A stretch of DNA of 64,000 nucleotides, taken from positions 434,001-498,000 of the forward strand of contig QNQO01000547.1 of NCBI GenBank assembly GCA_003290165.1, given 5' to 3'. Under the pieces are notes generated by a model, which worked only from the letters and a program-made list of their open reading frames with translations, ran no database searches and had not been told where the DNA came from. Positions 34,769 to 49,600 of this stretch are shown in pieces. The position numbers were made by a program, and so were the translations under genes. Numbering within the stretch: position 1 is the first letter of the stretch; every line of letters starts with the position of its first letter. This DNA is from Berberis thunbergii (Eukaryota; Streptophyta; Magnoliopsida; Ranunculales; Berberidaceae).

Positions 34769-35841
34769 ATGGCCACTGCCAAGGTAAACACCATCTCTGA
34801 TCAAAACCCATCTCTGGGTAACTCTTTACGTATGGCAGTGAATTAGTTTTAGCCTCTTATGCATGATCTTCCATATAAGCTTGATCATGCAGAGAGATGC
34901 TTTTGTTGTCTTGTCTGATCAAATATGTCATCATCGGCATTATAGTGTCAGCTGATAAGGCAACATACAAATGTTTTTGAAGTATGTTGAATGAATCTTC
35001 TGATTCCATTCAACTTAATAGTCCTCATTTCTTCTGACAATTCTAAGGATCTTCAAATCCATTCTAAAGTAGATCTCATAGGATTTTTATGGGATTCAAA
35101 TTCCTTCAGATTATTCTCACCACCTTTTATTAGTTTTTCTTCTGATCCTCGTAAAAGTATTTTAGTAAAATGGCAATTGCCATGTTTATATGCTATATAT
35201 AATAATAGATCAAATGAATTCCCTAGTAATACTACTATTTGAGTGGCTTCAAGTCTGTTCTACGACCTTGATCTTCCAATAACCTTTATTTTGTTCATAT
35301 CCAAGTTATGAAACATACCTTAATTACTAACTAATGAATAACGATGATTTATTTCTGGATTTTGTAGGTTGTCTCTGCTACTACATCATTGCCAGAAAAC
35401 ACTACTAATGAGGAATTGACCAAGACCCAAACAGAAGAGACCAAGACTGACGAAGTGGTCGCACCACCTGCACCAGAACCAGTGGTAACAGAGGAGACCA
35501 AGGAAGAAACAGCTGCCGAGGTAGCAAAGGAGAAAGTTGTTACAAAAGCGGAAGCACCTGCTGCAGTTGAGACTAAGGATGTAGCAGAAGAGAAGGAAGC
35601 AGCAGTTGCTGTTCCAGCTAAAGCTGAAGAGCCTGTCGAAGTGAAAAAGGAAGAAGAGACCAAAGAGGTCACACCAGAGGAAGTGGTCCAGGTCACCCCA
35701 AAAACTACAGATTCTGCCAAACCAACTGTGGCAGTGCCGAGAGAGGTGCCCACAGAAGAGACTACTATTGAAGAAAAGAAACCAGCTGAAGCAGAAGTGA
35801 AAGCCGTTGTAGAAACTCCTGTTGAGAAGACTGAAGAGTAG
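34769..35841 (+). CDS. Acidic Glu/Lys/Val/Pro-rich protein, Hev b 5 / pKIWI501-like
   Basis: Two exons: 34769-34783 (five codons, MATAK) and 35368-35841, with a 584-bp GT-AG intron (AAG|GTAAAC ... TTTTGTAG|GTT); total 162 residues. The protein is strongly acidic, has no Cys or Trp, and is built of Glu/Lys/Thr/Val/Pro/Ala repeats such as EETKTDEV and VKKEEETKEVTPEEV, so it is probably disordered. The N-terminus (VVSATTSLPEN), the early EETKT/APPAPEP region and the end PVEKTEE match the latex allergen Hev b 5 and kiwifruit pKIWI501 (about 150 residues). The biochemical role of that family is unknown; it is soluble and abundant in some tissues. The tiny first exon is an easy one to miss. An overlapping 134-codon minus frame is its low-complexity shadow. 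Confidence 0.85.
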
Positions 35842-36168
35842 ATGGAGTCAATTACGTGAGTCCTTAGTACTGATATTTGCGTTTGTGTCTGTGTCTGTGT
35901 TTGTGTTTGGGGTCTTAGATTGCTTTGTTATTTCTTTAAGTTGTTATGAAGTGGTGTACTAAGGTGAAATGGTACTAGGCTGTAAGCTTAGATATAGGTT
36001 TTGAGACCTCACTGGCATGTGGCAAATACCCATTCTTGAAGACATTCTCCAAGTTTATTAGGAGGATTTTTGGCAACTAATTCTGCGCCACGTGGGGTGT
36101 CGGCATGTGGTCTCAAGGATTAAAGGGTTTGGTATGGTTCAATACTATGTGTTTGTCTAGAGATGATC

Positions 36169-36174
36169 AATAAA
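36169..36174 (+). promoter_or_regulatory. Polyadenylation signal AATAAA of the Hev b 5-like gene
   Basis: AATAAA 328 bases after the stop codon; a typical plant near-upstream element. The cleavage site would be about 15-30 bases on. Confidence 0.55.
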
Positions 36175-37642
36175 AGTACTAGTGTTTGATACTTTATCTA
36201 ACGTAAGGTTTCATTACCGTTTTACACTCCTAATGGAATGTATTGTTCTTTGTTTATTGAGCAATACAGAGTAAATGAAGGATTACTTTAATGTCATAAT
36301 GTCAGATGACACTAAAAGCTTCCAGGATCAAATGAGGGATTCGATCAAGCATCTGAAACACTCCTACTCAGATACAACAACTTGGACTGTTTGGTGGATG
36401 GTGGAACTTCTCGGTCATGTGCCCTAGTAACAGACATGATAATTCTAATCTCTTATTGCATCACAAGGTTGTCACATGCCTAGATTTAGTAGTAAAATTA
36501 CTAAACAAAAGCATTTTGTTCCCCCGCCTATTTTTCTAAGATTCAGGTATGGTTTTCCAAATTCCAAGTTCTCCCACTTCAATGATATACACCCATACAC
36601 TCTCATACCAAACTAGGTATTCCTGCTATAGACCAGTCAGTTTACAAAAGAACTGGATAGAAATTCAGAATAATGGTCGTATAATGTAGAAGAGAAAGAA
36701 AGTATGGGAACTGTATACAGACAGTTCTTTAAGTTCAAACATGAGAAAGAGGTTAACAGCCAACCTATGTAACTGAATGGAGAGTTGGAGAACATTCTAA
36801 GCTGGTCAAAACTAAAACTGTTGAAAGGACAGTAGAATATTCATCAAGTGACCCTACGGACTGTTAGGTTAGGAGCATCAGTGGTCTTTAACAGAAAGGC
36901 ATCTATTAGGAAATGAAGAATTACACTGGATGGTCATAATAATTGTTCAAGGAAAGGTAAACAAGTAAGGTTTTCTGAAAGTTCAAGTTCGAACTTTGAG
37001 TGAAAAAGAAACAAGTTGTAGGACCAAGGAAAAAACAATCTGAAACATCTTCTTTAGAATCCCATTTTGATAAGTAAATAACTGACAGGGACAGGTCGGG
37101 TAAAACCATGTTTTAGTTCTTCGTGTCTTAAAATGGACAATGTTCTTTTAGACTCAAATGTTTAGTTTTGTTTTCTTCCCTTCACTCTATTTTTATCAGT
37201 GCAAAAATAGTTATTCAAAGACACTCAACACAACTTTAGCAATGTGTATAATCTCTAGTGACCATTTATAAAAGAGAGAAATCAACCAGAAACCAAGGCA
37301 TCTCGTTTCCCTTCATATTAATTACAAAATTTATTGATTTAAAAAAAAAAAAAAACCCAGGAAAAACTATGCATGATACTTAATATTAGATGCAGGGGAA
37401 GTTTCTTTCTTCCTCTCTTCCTTTAGGGCATAGTACTCTATACCATAAGCTTTATCGATAACCAACAAAGCAAGCTAGTCAACATAATCTTCAAGTAAAA
37501 GGAAAAGAAATGGCAAAGAAACTCCTTTGTCACATGCCCTAATAGTATAGATACAGTTATAATGCTAGCATCTGTACAAGCTGATGTTGATGTTATATGC
37601 AACAATCCAATCACCCAAAGAACTAGAAGCAATCAATATTTT
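36175..37642. other. Intergenic between convergent genes
   Basis: Lies between the 3' ends of the plus-strand Hev b 5-like gene and the minus-strand UPL5 gene. The part just below 37643 is UPL5 3' UTR. No RNA, repeat or open frame of note. Confidence 0.5.
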
Positions 37643-40600
37643 TCACCAATTTCCAAAGCTGCAGCTTACATGTTCTTGGGTGATGGTTAGAAGAGCCCCA
37701 CGCATGGCAGCTATTGAAGGGTAAGGCGGAAGACACAACCTGTAGAAGCATGTGTGTGAAGTTGGTAGACGATCATGGGATCCAGATGCCTTGTATAAAT
37801 ACAATCGAGACTGCAAACCGCCAAAACCTTCAATTGGTAGATACTTCACTGATGTCCAAAAGAAGAGAAGTACCCTTTGCTGGTCCACGTTCATGGTCTC
37901 AACAATCTACAGTAAATAGATTGTTAGCAATTTGACAAACATACCAGCAGACTATGAGATATGCATGATTTGCAGTTTTTCAATTAACAAAATATGTTGC
38001 ACAAAGGTCCCTACAATAGGTCCTTAAAATAAGCTATGCAGTTAAAACGGACCCATAACGATCCAAGAGCGTTATAGGTTATAATTGGATATATCGAGAT
38101 ATAAGGGTATATAACGGAATAGTTTTTTAAATATATATTTTAATGTATTATAGTAAAATCATGTTCATAACATTAAATTCAAAAACAAAAAAACATCTTC
38201 CCTTAGTTTGAGAGTGAGATCGCAAGGGAGTGCGATCGACTCTGTCTTCTTCCCTTCTTCCCTTATTCTTATCTCATTCTCTGTCAAACGATGAGGTTTA
38301 GTCCTTCTTTCCTATGAGTCTAGGGTTCTGGTTCGATCGAGAATGAAATGAGTATTTTTTTTAATGTAGTAGAACAAAACGTTAAAAAGGCGTTATTAAA
38401 AAAAAGTTATCTCAATAACGACCACATAATGTCGTTATATCGAAGTTGTGATACCATAACGTGATATTGTCATAACGTAACGGCTCACCCACGCTAAGAG
38501 TTATATCGGCGTTATAACGTTGTTTTAACTACACAAAATAAGATCAAGGATTTGTCATAAAAAATGTGTGCAATACTCGAATGAGAGTAAATGCTTGCTA
38601 GTGGTTACTATCATTCTTTTATGTGTTACAAGTTGTACTGCACCATGCTTGTAAACTTGTATAAAATAAGGTAATAATTTCAGTTCAGCATTAGTTTGGG
38701 CATTTAAAATATTTAAAGGTTGGTTTGACATTATACGGCAGAACCAATAAACACAAACAATAGAAAAAAAGAAAATTTAACAAAAGAAGCATTTTCACAA
38801 AATAATGTTTGAGAAATATAAGGTTTAGTATCTATGAAAAAGTATTTGCAATCAGAAGATGAATACCTTCCAAAACCAGTAGATCTGCCGATCACCTTCC
38901 TTGTACCCATTGTAGTCAGTGTGTGCTTGCCAATCGTTTAAACATATAGCCCTATCACTTCCATACAACATTTGATCCAGATCCTCAAGGTCTAAACTTT
39001 GAAAAAAGAATTTCAAATTTCGGATGCTTGGATTACAAAGAATATCAGCAAAACCTTGACCGAAATTAGCTACTTGTTGAGAGATAGATGCAACAAAGCA
39101 ATGATGAATAAGAAGCTTCACATATTCCTCTCTATTCCTGCTATTCAGAACAATGTCCTTCCCTCCTGGGCAGAGCTCCACAACTCTCCTGAAGCCCGAC
39201 TCTTCAACCTCTCTGACAAATGTCAGACCCAAAGCATCTGAATCCACTAATTCTTCATCCATCTCCAATATTTGTTTGCAGCTCATATACAGGCATGGAT
39301 CTGCATCATGCACATCTTCCAAAGAAACAAGGTTCCCGGCTAATTGTAAGAAGAACAGGCGGTCAAATACAACACCTACTTGCACTTTGTGCATCAAAGC
39401 TAAAGCAATTACCCGACCGGCAAATCTAAAATAGTCCAGGTGAAGAGGTTCCACATAGGACGCTGAAAATAAAATCAAAAATGAAAATCACACTCCACAA
39501 CAGACATTATAACATAATCTGGTAAAAATTAAATTTTATTAGAAATATTCAAGTCATGATCTTTGATAAGTAAAAGACTGAAACATCAGGAGAAGTTTTG
39601 GAGATTCAACAGTCCCTAAAGAAACTTAAGTGATTAGGGGACTTACTAAAGAAGTGATATGTTAAGCATGATTTGTGAAAATCCAAAAATTTAAACCAAA
39701 GTCAATTGATGTGCTATTTGTTCAAACAGCAACCCCTCTCTCTCTCTCTCTCCACAAAGGTGTCAGAACCACTGCAAGCTCTGCAGGCTGGGAAAAAGTG
39801 GTGGATCAGATTTTTCAAAAGAATGAAGTTTTGTATGCAAAGAACGGAGAGTGTCTGTGTAATGGTTTGGGTACAGCAGAGGACCACATACAGTTTACAA
39901 GAGACGCCAACGAGTTCGGAAAAAAGAAAATAGGACTTTGAGACCAGCATCAGGGAGAAGGATGAGGAAGTCTTAGGCAACAAGTCATTGTCAGGTAACG
40001 AGTCACTTACAAATGTACCTGATCAGAATCAGATGCACCTGCACCTGCACCTGCACCTGCACCTGATGATAGCAAACAAAACAATCTTGACACTTGATGC
40101 AGGTTGAAGAATGCAGTTCACTAGAAAATATTGGCGTTCCAGATTCCATGAAGCAATTCCACAGGAACTGTCTCAGAATAGCTTCCATTTTGTGCATGTC
40201 CATAATGGCGGGGCATACAAAAATGGGGATGTTAACTATGGCACCTACTTAACAAATAACGAGGAAGATGTTATTATGTGTAGTTCCCATTGTGCCCCTC
40301 GCAGCAAGTTAAAGGTGGGAATGAGCCAATTTTTCAGAAAGAGTGTAAAATGACCTAGGAACATCGTGAACCAAGCATCTTCCCCATACACAATACCCGA
40401 CTTCTTCTCATGGTGAGTTGGGAGCTGCATGGATAATGTGATATGAGGAGTGGGATCTCTTTTCCTATGTGAAAATTGAGCCATTATCTTCCAAGGGAAA
40501 AAAAAGGTTGGAGAGGAAATGTAAGGCGAATTCAAAGGGGACTGGTCATGGCTAAGGTGATTGTATATATCAAACTGGTTTTTGTAAGTCTAGGGTGTTA

Positions 40601-43600
40601 GGTTGTTTGAGGAGTTTGTAGGGATTTTAAGGATTTCCATGTAATTTAGATGCAATTCCCAAGGCTTTCTTTAAAGTGTTGTTGCACTATCCTCATCTGT
40701 ATGAAATTATTTACATATATGGTAAAATTTAGTGATCAAGAAGAACTACATGGTTTTATATCACAGCCCCCTTAAAAGCACGAAGGTCCCAACACTATAG
40801 CATCCCAATTGGCATACAAATTCTTAAAGAAAATCTCTTTAAATGATGAAAGATGTACATCCCCCAAAATGTTATAAATAAATCCTTATTATAACTGTGC
40901 CAATCTCTCAAAATCCTACTATTCACTCCTTCCATATCTCCAACATAATGCAAACAGGAGTAACTTCCAAAATTCCTTCCTTTGTAATTTGTATAATGGT
41001 GACTTGGAGACTTCCAACATCTTAACAACAATTCCATAGATGCAGGCATTACACAATCCACTTTAAACAAGCCAATGAAGTGCCCACACCCTACACCTAC
41101 AATGAATAAGGTCAGCTGAATTATTTGATCTCGCTCACATATCCTTACCCGACTTCAATATCCATGCTACAGTGAGCCAATTCAACTTTGAAAGGAAGCT
41201 TGATCCATATTTGTCACACGTATAAGAAAGCGCTCCTTTTTGCAAACCATCTTCATTGGGAAATCCGTGAAGCACCTCTCTGATCCTGATGCAGCATATA
41301 ATAAGAGCAACAAACTCTATTTCTCCAACTCATAGAGCCCTCTATGCGCAAATAAAAATCCCAATACAATGAAACATTATTCTGCTTGCCACACCGCTAG
41401 ATATTATATGACGTCGTAGTTTTTCATATATTACGATAAGCGCGATACGATACTTGTTACATCGTATCGAAGCCGTATCGATATGTATCTTAACAGCCTA
41501 CCAATACATATCAAAACTAGGACTATGCAGGGAGATATCAATATAGTGGAAGTGTTTTGAGACGAATCCCTTGCTTGAATAAGTCTATCTTAATTACGTC
41601 TTTTATACGCTTCCTATGTTATATGTTTTTATATATAACACTTACTTTTACTAATATCTATATAATTTTTTTGCAATATCCCTTACCATACGCAATGCCT
41701 TTCACTACACGTCTTGAATTTAGGATACTTATAAACAATACAATACACCTTTTGATGACTTAGGCGAAAAATGTTGGAAATCTAACTTTGGGAATTGGGA
41801 CTCTTCTCCCACCTAAACATCTTCTAAAAGCCTTACACCATCACCTCTTCCTAACACCAAACTCCTTAAACGAGCTCATCTATATGGTTAAAAATTCTTC
41901 CCCAAGTGCCATATGGAGTATGCAGATGCCCAGGTAGTCAATTTTCTATAGAGTGTTTATACTTGGCTTCATCTTTCGGCGTGATCATACTTAGCTTTGA
42001 GAAAATCTTTCCAAGTACAATATCTCTACATTAACTTCTAAAATAGCACAATAAGTGATGGGGTTATATGCCCAACCCCCCAATTCCTTCGACATGCAAC
42101 TAACCCCGAGTTTCAAAAATCAGACCTTTGAACTCCTCCCTTCTTACAGCAAACAGAATTCCTAATCATCTTCAATTCCTTTGGGGATTGACGATGGTTG
42201 GCATATGGAAGAGGGGCATATTGAAATAGGTATATTGGCCTTCCACTTTGCACAATAATTTGGCATTCTAGGCCATACGTACTCGATCCAATTCTTTACC
42301 CCGAATGGGAGAACTTACGTACTAAGTTAGTAAAACACCTACTTGACATCATAATAAATTTGCTCACCCCACTATTGGCCCCTTCATCAGTCGTACACAA
42401 CATTTGAAGAAAATTTAATATTCAATGAGTATGTTAACGCAACAAGGTTCTGGGAAAGTTGGAAGGTGGAAAATCAACATGTCAAACCAAAAGTATGCAA
42501 CATTCTCTTATATTCTTATTTTATTTTGTTTCTTCGACAAGTTGTAGATGATGCATATCTTTGTTAAATAAACACTCTAATGTCGTCTTAATTTTCAACC
42601 TTTTGTGTGTGGTTTGAATGTACTTACAAATTCTCTACCTAGATCACCGAAATATAATCAACAAACTGAAGATGAGCAACCCTTGCTCTTACATGCGAGA
42701 CTCGAAGGCTTGCTAACTCCATACCTCCATTGATTTGGCACCACAATAGTAAGCTATCGAAGAAACCAGCTGATGAACCTCCAACTACCACCAAAAAATG
42801 TATTGTCAGACATACAATTCCTAACCCACCTCATCCATCTTCTCCCGAATCTCATCTTCCTCGTACACCACAAGCCAAAGTCCCATTTACGTCATCATAC
42901 ACCTTTCTCAAAGTCAATCTTACACAACAACCCACACACCCTACTTTTAAGTCTCGAGTCCAATTTTTTAGCCACCATCATTCCATCGAATATCAATCTC
43001 GAATGCCCCTTTAGGAGGCCCAATAATTGAATTCAAGCAAGTCTAAAAACTCATTGCCAAACCCTTAGCAGTAATTTTATACAGCCGTAATGGGCTAAAA
43101 TCTTGAATAGTACCCATACCTTTATTATTAGAGTAACTAAAAATGCATTCAATAAATCCCAATCCAAAATAAAAGAATTATGTAGGTCACCCACAACCAC
43201 CATCACTTACCCTTTTATGAACTCCTAGCACCTCTTCAGAGATTTCATTGGAAAACCATGATGAGTCAGTTCCTTGTCACTACCACAACTCTAAACTACT
43301 CCTAGATCTCCTCAAAACTCAGAAGAAGAAATAGCATTAAATCCTAGCCCCTCCCAAGGAAATTATATTTTCAACGATTATATCTATACTATAAAAGAAA
43401 TTCCCTATTTCACTGATAATATCTTACTACAAAAATAATTCATGTGAGTTGTAGTTCATCTAAAAAGTACATAACTTAAATATCTTAACTCTCCTAATTG
43501 AATCAATGTCATTTACAAATACAATGGCTTTCCAAAAATACATCTCTCTTGGGCTATTTTCTCTCCAAATGTCTCTAAAAGTAACACACAACTGAAGTGT

Positions 43601-46600
43601 CCATTCTTCTCGCTGACACTACCAGCCATTTGATATTTAGAAAGTTCTTCTCTCTCATTTGGATTTGGTTTGATAGGTATATGGATAAAGTTCTTTGACC
43701 GAAGGTAATACATACCCACTTTGTTATCTATTATACGCGATCATTTCCAAATTCGTTATCTATTATACGCGATCATTTCCAAATACTCCTTTTATTCTAA
43801 ATTCGTTTTGTCCTTCGGGTTGTTGAGGAGCAATCAACTTGAATGTCATTTCTAGTGAGCATTTTGGATATGTGATTTCCCTCTCCATCAGATATGTTTC
43901 ATCTATCTTTTCTCCATCTCTTTTTTAGTATGGATTCCAAGGTACTTTCGTAGTTGGTTTTTAGTTTTGAATCAATCAAGGTTTTCAAGTACTAAGATCT
44001 CCCATTCCTCTCGCAACATTTAGGTTTTCTTCCAGTCATCTCTATTTTTTTTTAACTTTTCTTCTTTGGTTGGAGTCGGTGTATTGATGGATGTTTTGAA
44101 CAATTAGTTGTTTTCGGTTGGATTCAAGGTGTTTTCGATTATGTTCTACCAAATTCATTTGTATTAGAAAAATGTTATGAGATTTTTTTTTTCAAAGTGT
44201 TGAATCGCTGTCCCAAACTGCGTTTCACACAATAACTCAAAACAGATTTTAATTTCCTAAAGAGGTGTGTTCCAAACTACAATCAACCCTCTTATTAAAA
44301 TGACCTTTTACCAATGAAACCATGAGTATATTAACTTGGGTTTCTAATTGCAAAAAAAATTCTCCATGCTTACAAATAATATCTTTCTTGCTAGGAACAT
44401 GCAAGCGGCAATAAAGGAGGGGAATGAATAAAATAAAAGGAAAACCCATTGCAAGTAACAAAACAGAAAGCCATTGTTAAAAGTTAAAACTAAGGAGTAC
44501 CCAGAAATTAATATTCAAGAAGAGACAGTTTAAATGGTAAGAGAAGTAGTTCCATTAGTGATTGGTAAATGGGAATCAACTTTTCTGAAACACTAGCGAA
44601 TCTGCCATGAAGCAGATTTGTTTCTTTCTTTCATTCTTTTTTTTTTTTTTTTTTAATCATTTCATTGATTTTTTTCCTAGAATTTTAATATGTTTTGGAA
44701 ACAATCAAATTGCATCTGTTATGGGAAGAGGAAAGAAGGGAAACATGGTTAAGAATCTGATGTATACCGTCGATAAATTTCCCCCTGTAAATATGCTTAA
44801 ATATTCCTTTTATTGGGACTGAATACCTACCAGTAAAATGAAGCTTGCTTATTGATACAGCCTCATCTTACCGTTGTAAGTCTGGGAATATATGCTGATG
44901 TTCATGATGTGGAGAAGGACATCCTAACATAACAATTATGTTCGTTTGGTTAGAGAGTGGAAATGTAGACAAATCTCTATTTCAGTGTATTATCGCATGG
45001 GGCAGTGTGATTCATTTGTCCATGAAAAGCATTTAAAAGCTTAAACCAAACCTGTAGTTTAAATAGTTCATTGCTTCTTGCATTGTGTGTATATGAGTGT
45101 TAAAGGATGGTTTCGGGTGTAGCTCTTTCCCCCCCTCACAGTTCATGAATGTTTGGTTTTATACGCCATAGAAGTTCACTCTTATCATAAATGAAGATGA
45201 AGTACCCACACTCTTTTACAGATTTTAACACCCTTTTCAATTGGTAATATTGTCTCTAAATTGTTGTAGTAAATTACAATATATGGAACATAATGACAAT
45301 TAGCTCTAGAACCACCATATTAAAACCAACGAGTGCGTTTATGTGCACCCAATTCTAGAACCACCATATTAAGACCAACACGTGCAACACACGCATTCTC
45401 AATCATATTCAAAGTAAGCTCGTAAGCTTGACTATGTACAAATTTCCCAAAATCTAAAAGTCTTTGATACACCAAGAAGTTCCAAAAGTATGGGAACTAG
45501 ACCTTTTGTTAATATCATTAGAGCAACTCTCTACATAGCCACAATGTTGGAGAAGAGATTAGAGTCAACTTAATGAATCCAATTAACTTCATGTTTTTGT
45601 GAAGGTTAAACTATTGACCGCTATATTAGATTACACAAAGTTAATATACGTCAAGGACAAAGCTGACTCCCCCCTCCCAATTGCTAACAATATTGACTTG
45701 GTTCAAATTACCCCATCGCCTTGCCTAGCCAAGGTGTAAGCCAAAAGGTAGTATGGTCAGTCCGCCAGACAAGTTAGGCAGCACCTTGTTTGAGGTGTTT
45801 TTTTCCTCATTTAATGGTCAATTTCCATCATTGAATTGTGTGATCCGTACAAAACAGACCAAACTCGATTGCACACAACCTGAGGGTCATGATCTCAAGG
45901 CATAACTATTTGACAAATTGACTAGGACTTCACCCTAGTTTTTTGAGTCAATCCAAGTCGACCAGCCATCACAAAGCTGCAAGGTTTTCAACCTTCTTCG
46001 ATTCAAGTTGATTCAAAGTATCTCCAATGGTAAAAGTTAAAATGGGGGATGAACCATCTCACATTTTAACCAAAAGCTAAATTTAGGGGTCCCCCTATTT
46101 CTTCATCACTCCAACATCCCCTATTTTAATTTTTTCATCATTATTTAAATATATCTTCAACTTTTCTATACCAATTTAATTTCAATTATACCATTATTAA
46201 TTTCAACTTAATATAATTATATTATTATTAGTTTCAATTGTATTATTATAATATTATTAAATATATACTATTATTAATTTTAACTTAAATATATAATATT
46301 ATTAATTTCAATTATATAATTTAGATATTTTTATTATGCTATTATTAATTTCAACTTAATTTAAATTTGAGTAATTAAAAGATTTGAGAGTTTTAAAAAA
46401 ATTATTATTAATAATTAGTTTTTATCATTATTTAAATATAATTTAATTTCCTTTTAACTAATTAAATATAATTTGACTAATTAAAGAAGAGGGGAAGGTA
46501 GTTGAGGGTTTCTTTCGTTTGTATTTTTATTTGTTTTTAATTTAGAAAATTTAATATTGAGAATATTTTATTAGTATATGAGATATAGGGGATGGTCAAC

Positions 46601-49600
46601 TTCCCCCTAAATTTAGAGGAAAGTTGTACGAGGAGTTATTATAGGGGATTGTTTACAGGGATGATTGGAGCAAGAATTTTCTCTATGAAACCCCTAAAAT
46701 AACATTTTGGCTATTTTAGGGGATGATTGGAGATGCTCTCAAGCCCCTAAAAATGCTTTCATTTTCCCCTTCGATTTGGTTTACTTTGTATCTTCTTCTC
46801 CATGTTAAAAAATATTTGGAATAATGCATATATAAGATATGCAAGAGCTCCCAGAAGTTCCTAAAAAATCCTTAAGAAACTTACCAGAGTGCTAGGCAAA
46901 GCCTGGATTTAGCACCCGGTCTACCCCATAGCTATCACTTCAATAAACTCAGAAAATGGCAATAACTGATAACTAATCAAATGATGCGTGATTTACATCT
47001 CTAAATGCATGAATGATATCAAATGATGAGAACAAGACTAGCATTTTTATGAAAATCACCTTATCAACATTTTGCACTCATTTCATTTCACAAGGCATTG
47101 TGCTTGAAAATTTTGAACTCCATTCTTTTCATAAGGACCACCACGTGGCACGTGGAAAGAGTTGTTCCACTCCATAAGTGTAAAACTCTCTACTCCATTT
47201 TCCTTTTTTTGTTTCCTGAAATGTCAAATAATTTTAATTCAATTGAAGAAATTCTAGGCCCACAAAGCAACAAAGCATCCCAATTAACCCATAGCCTTTC
47301 AAAGGACATACCAACTAGTTCATTTATAGCGAGATCCCAATGCCATAAAGGGAAAAGGTAATCCACACAACTTCCCTCTTCCAAATTTTAGCAGAAGACA
47401 AATTGTTTTATTTGGAATACTTAGTGCTAACTTCCCAAAACAAAAGGAGCCTACTCAAAGAAACTCCCATTGAAAGACGGACAATGGGACACCCATCCCC
47501 CAAAGCGTAATGAGAATCTCCATGATAATCGACCCAATATTCAACATCTTGCCACAAAATGTCATGATATTACATTTCATCTATAATTTCCAAGACATTG
47601 CATAAGTAGACTCCAAATCTCTTTCCAAAAGAAATATGGCTTGACATTGTTGAATTTCTTAACAATATAGTTTTAGGCAACACCCAACTAATACCAAACA
47701 AATCACAAAAATGCATCCACACATTGTAAACCCACCCACAATACATAAGAATGTGACTTATAGTCTTAAGAGTCTACATGACAAATGCTTCCCTTTTTTA
47801 TTTCATTCGATATTTCGTTGAAGATTGAACTTCCTTTTAAAAAAGCTTTGTAGTTTATATGAATGTACCTTCTTAAACTTCCTTACCGGCTCCCCAAAAA
47901 AGATTATTTGTCCTCCCAAACACATCACAATCTGTTAACCCTTTTTTAGCTTTTATCCTCTCCCCTCCATTTTATTTTTACAATTTTCATTACTTCCATC
48001 TTGTTTTGCTGAAGACATTATCTTACCATTTACCGCCTTCAACAATCACCTTCACATCATATATGTTCCTCAACTTGCGTAACCTCAACCTCTTTATTTA
48101 ATTTAATTTTTAATTTTTAATTTTTAATTTTTAATTTTTAATTTTTAATTTTTAATTTTTTATTTTTATTTTTTATTTTTTATCAATCTCTATTCTCATA
48201 GAAGCTAGCAAGTGTGAGTAAGCCTCACATAACACAAAACGTTTTTTTTGTTCTTTTGGGAAAACGTAACATGCAATTATAGCAAACACAACCAATACTT
48301 TGAAATGAGAGTGTTAAGAAACAACCTAGAGTTTCCTCAAATGAAATCAGTACATGCACATTTCTTATTAGTACAACTTGATTATTGAAACTAAGCACGT
48401 GCCAGGCAAAATTTGAAAATGACCGCGCGGTAATAAAGGATGTAGAGGAATAGAAACAACTAAAGGACAATAAGAGCACCCAATAGCCAATTACAATGGA
48501 TGAAGTCTACTTAAGTATTAAAAAAAAACATTGCTTGTATCCACAGTTTTAACAAGGTAATGTCGGGCACCTCTAGTGGACATACCTTGTGGAGGAATCC
48601 TTTGGTTTTTGAGGCATTAGATTCTTCTATGATAATTTTGTATTAATGTCTACATGGTTTTTTCTTTGTTATTCAATACTTAGCCCATCAATACGGTTGT
48701 TTTTTAGTTTTCATTTTAATAATTAGTAGATTGGTAATATGGACAAATTGCTAAATAGTGGACTTTTGAAGAGACGTTTGGTTGAAGAACACTCTAAAAG
48801 AAAGCTTCATTGTGCTATCACCAATTAAAAAAAGAGTGCAATATCAAACTTTATCATCCACTCTGATGAGGCAACCTCAAAGCACCGAGAAGAGCTGTCT
48901 CAGTTACTTCGTGTTATACTAGATTGCGCCTTGAGGTGAGGATCGATTGCAACGTGTCGAAGGCTTGTGATGTCACATCACAAGCTTATGCCTCACGCTT
49001 AGAGGCTTATGCATTTTAATTCTTCATTATCAATTTGTGCAACTTCGATCTTATCATCAATGACATTGCCTAATCATGTTACGTATAAAAACATATGATA
49101 TCAAAGCCTATTGAAGAAGATGATGAAAAAGATGACCTTAGAGAAAATGGGCATGAATATATGACTATGGCGCTGCCCATGAATGAATGTTTGAGCTTTG
49201 AACACATGATTACGTTTTCACATTATTTGTGGCATTGGGGTAGCTCGTGGAATCAAATTAAGGGTGTGACTTTCTCGTCTATATATTTAACTGGTATAAC
49301 TTAGTTTGTATTCTCCTTTAATATATTCTTGTTTTACTACTAAAAAATTGGCGTTATTAACATCATGTTGAATTTTATTTTATTTTATTTTTAGAAATGT
49401 TTACGATATAGATGATGTGTTTTTAGGTTGTGACTTATGATCATGTTATGACTTTGTAGTGATGATACAATTTTCATCGATTATCTCAAAGACTACAAAG
49501 AAATTCCTTAGAGCATACATGCGTGGAGGCTCCACCACCAGTAACAACTAAGATATCATTACAGATTTGTACTCTCCTAGTCACCAAAGAGGTTACTGTA

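Noticed and set aside
35349..35753. 134-codon minus-strand frame, Ser/Thr/Val-rich
   Set aside because: Antisense shadow of the repetitive Glu/Lys/Val codons of the Hev b 5-like gene, with no splice or start support.
42730..43014. 94-codon plus-strand Pro/Ser-rich frame
   Set aside because: Opposite strand of the LINE reverse-transcriptase remnant.
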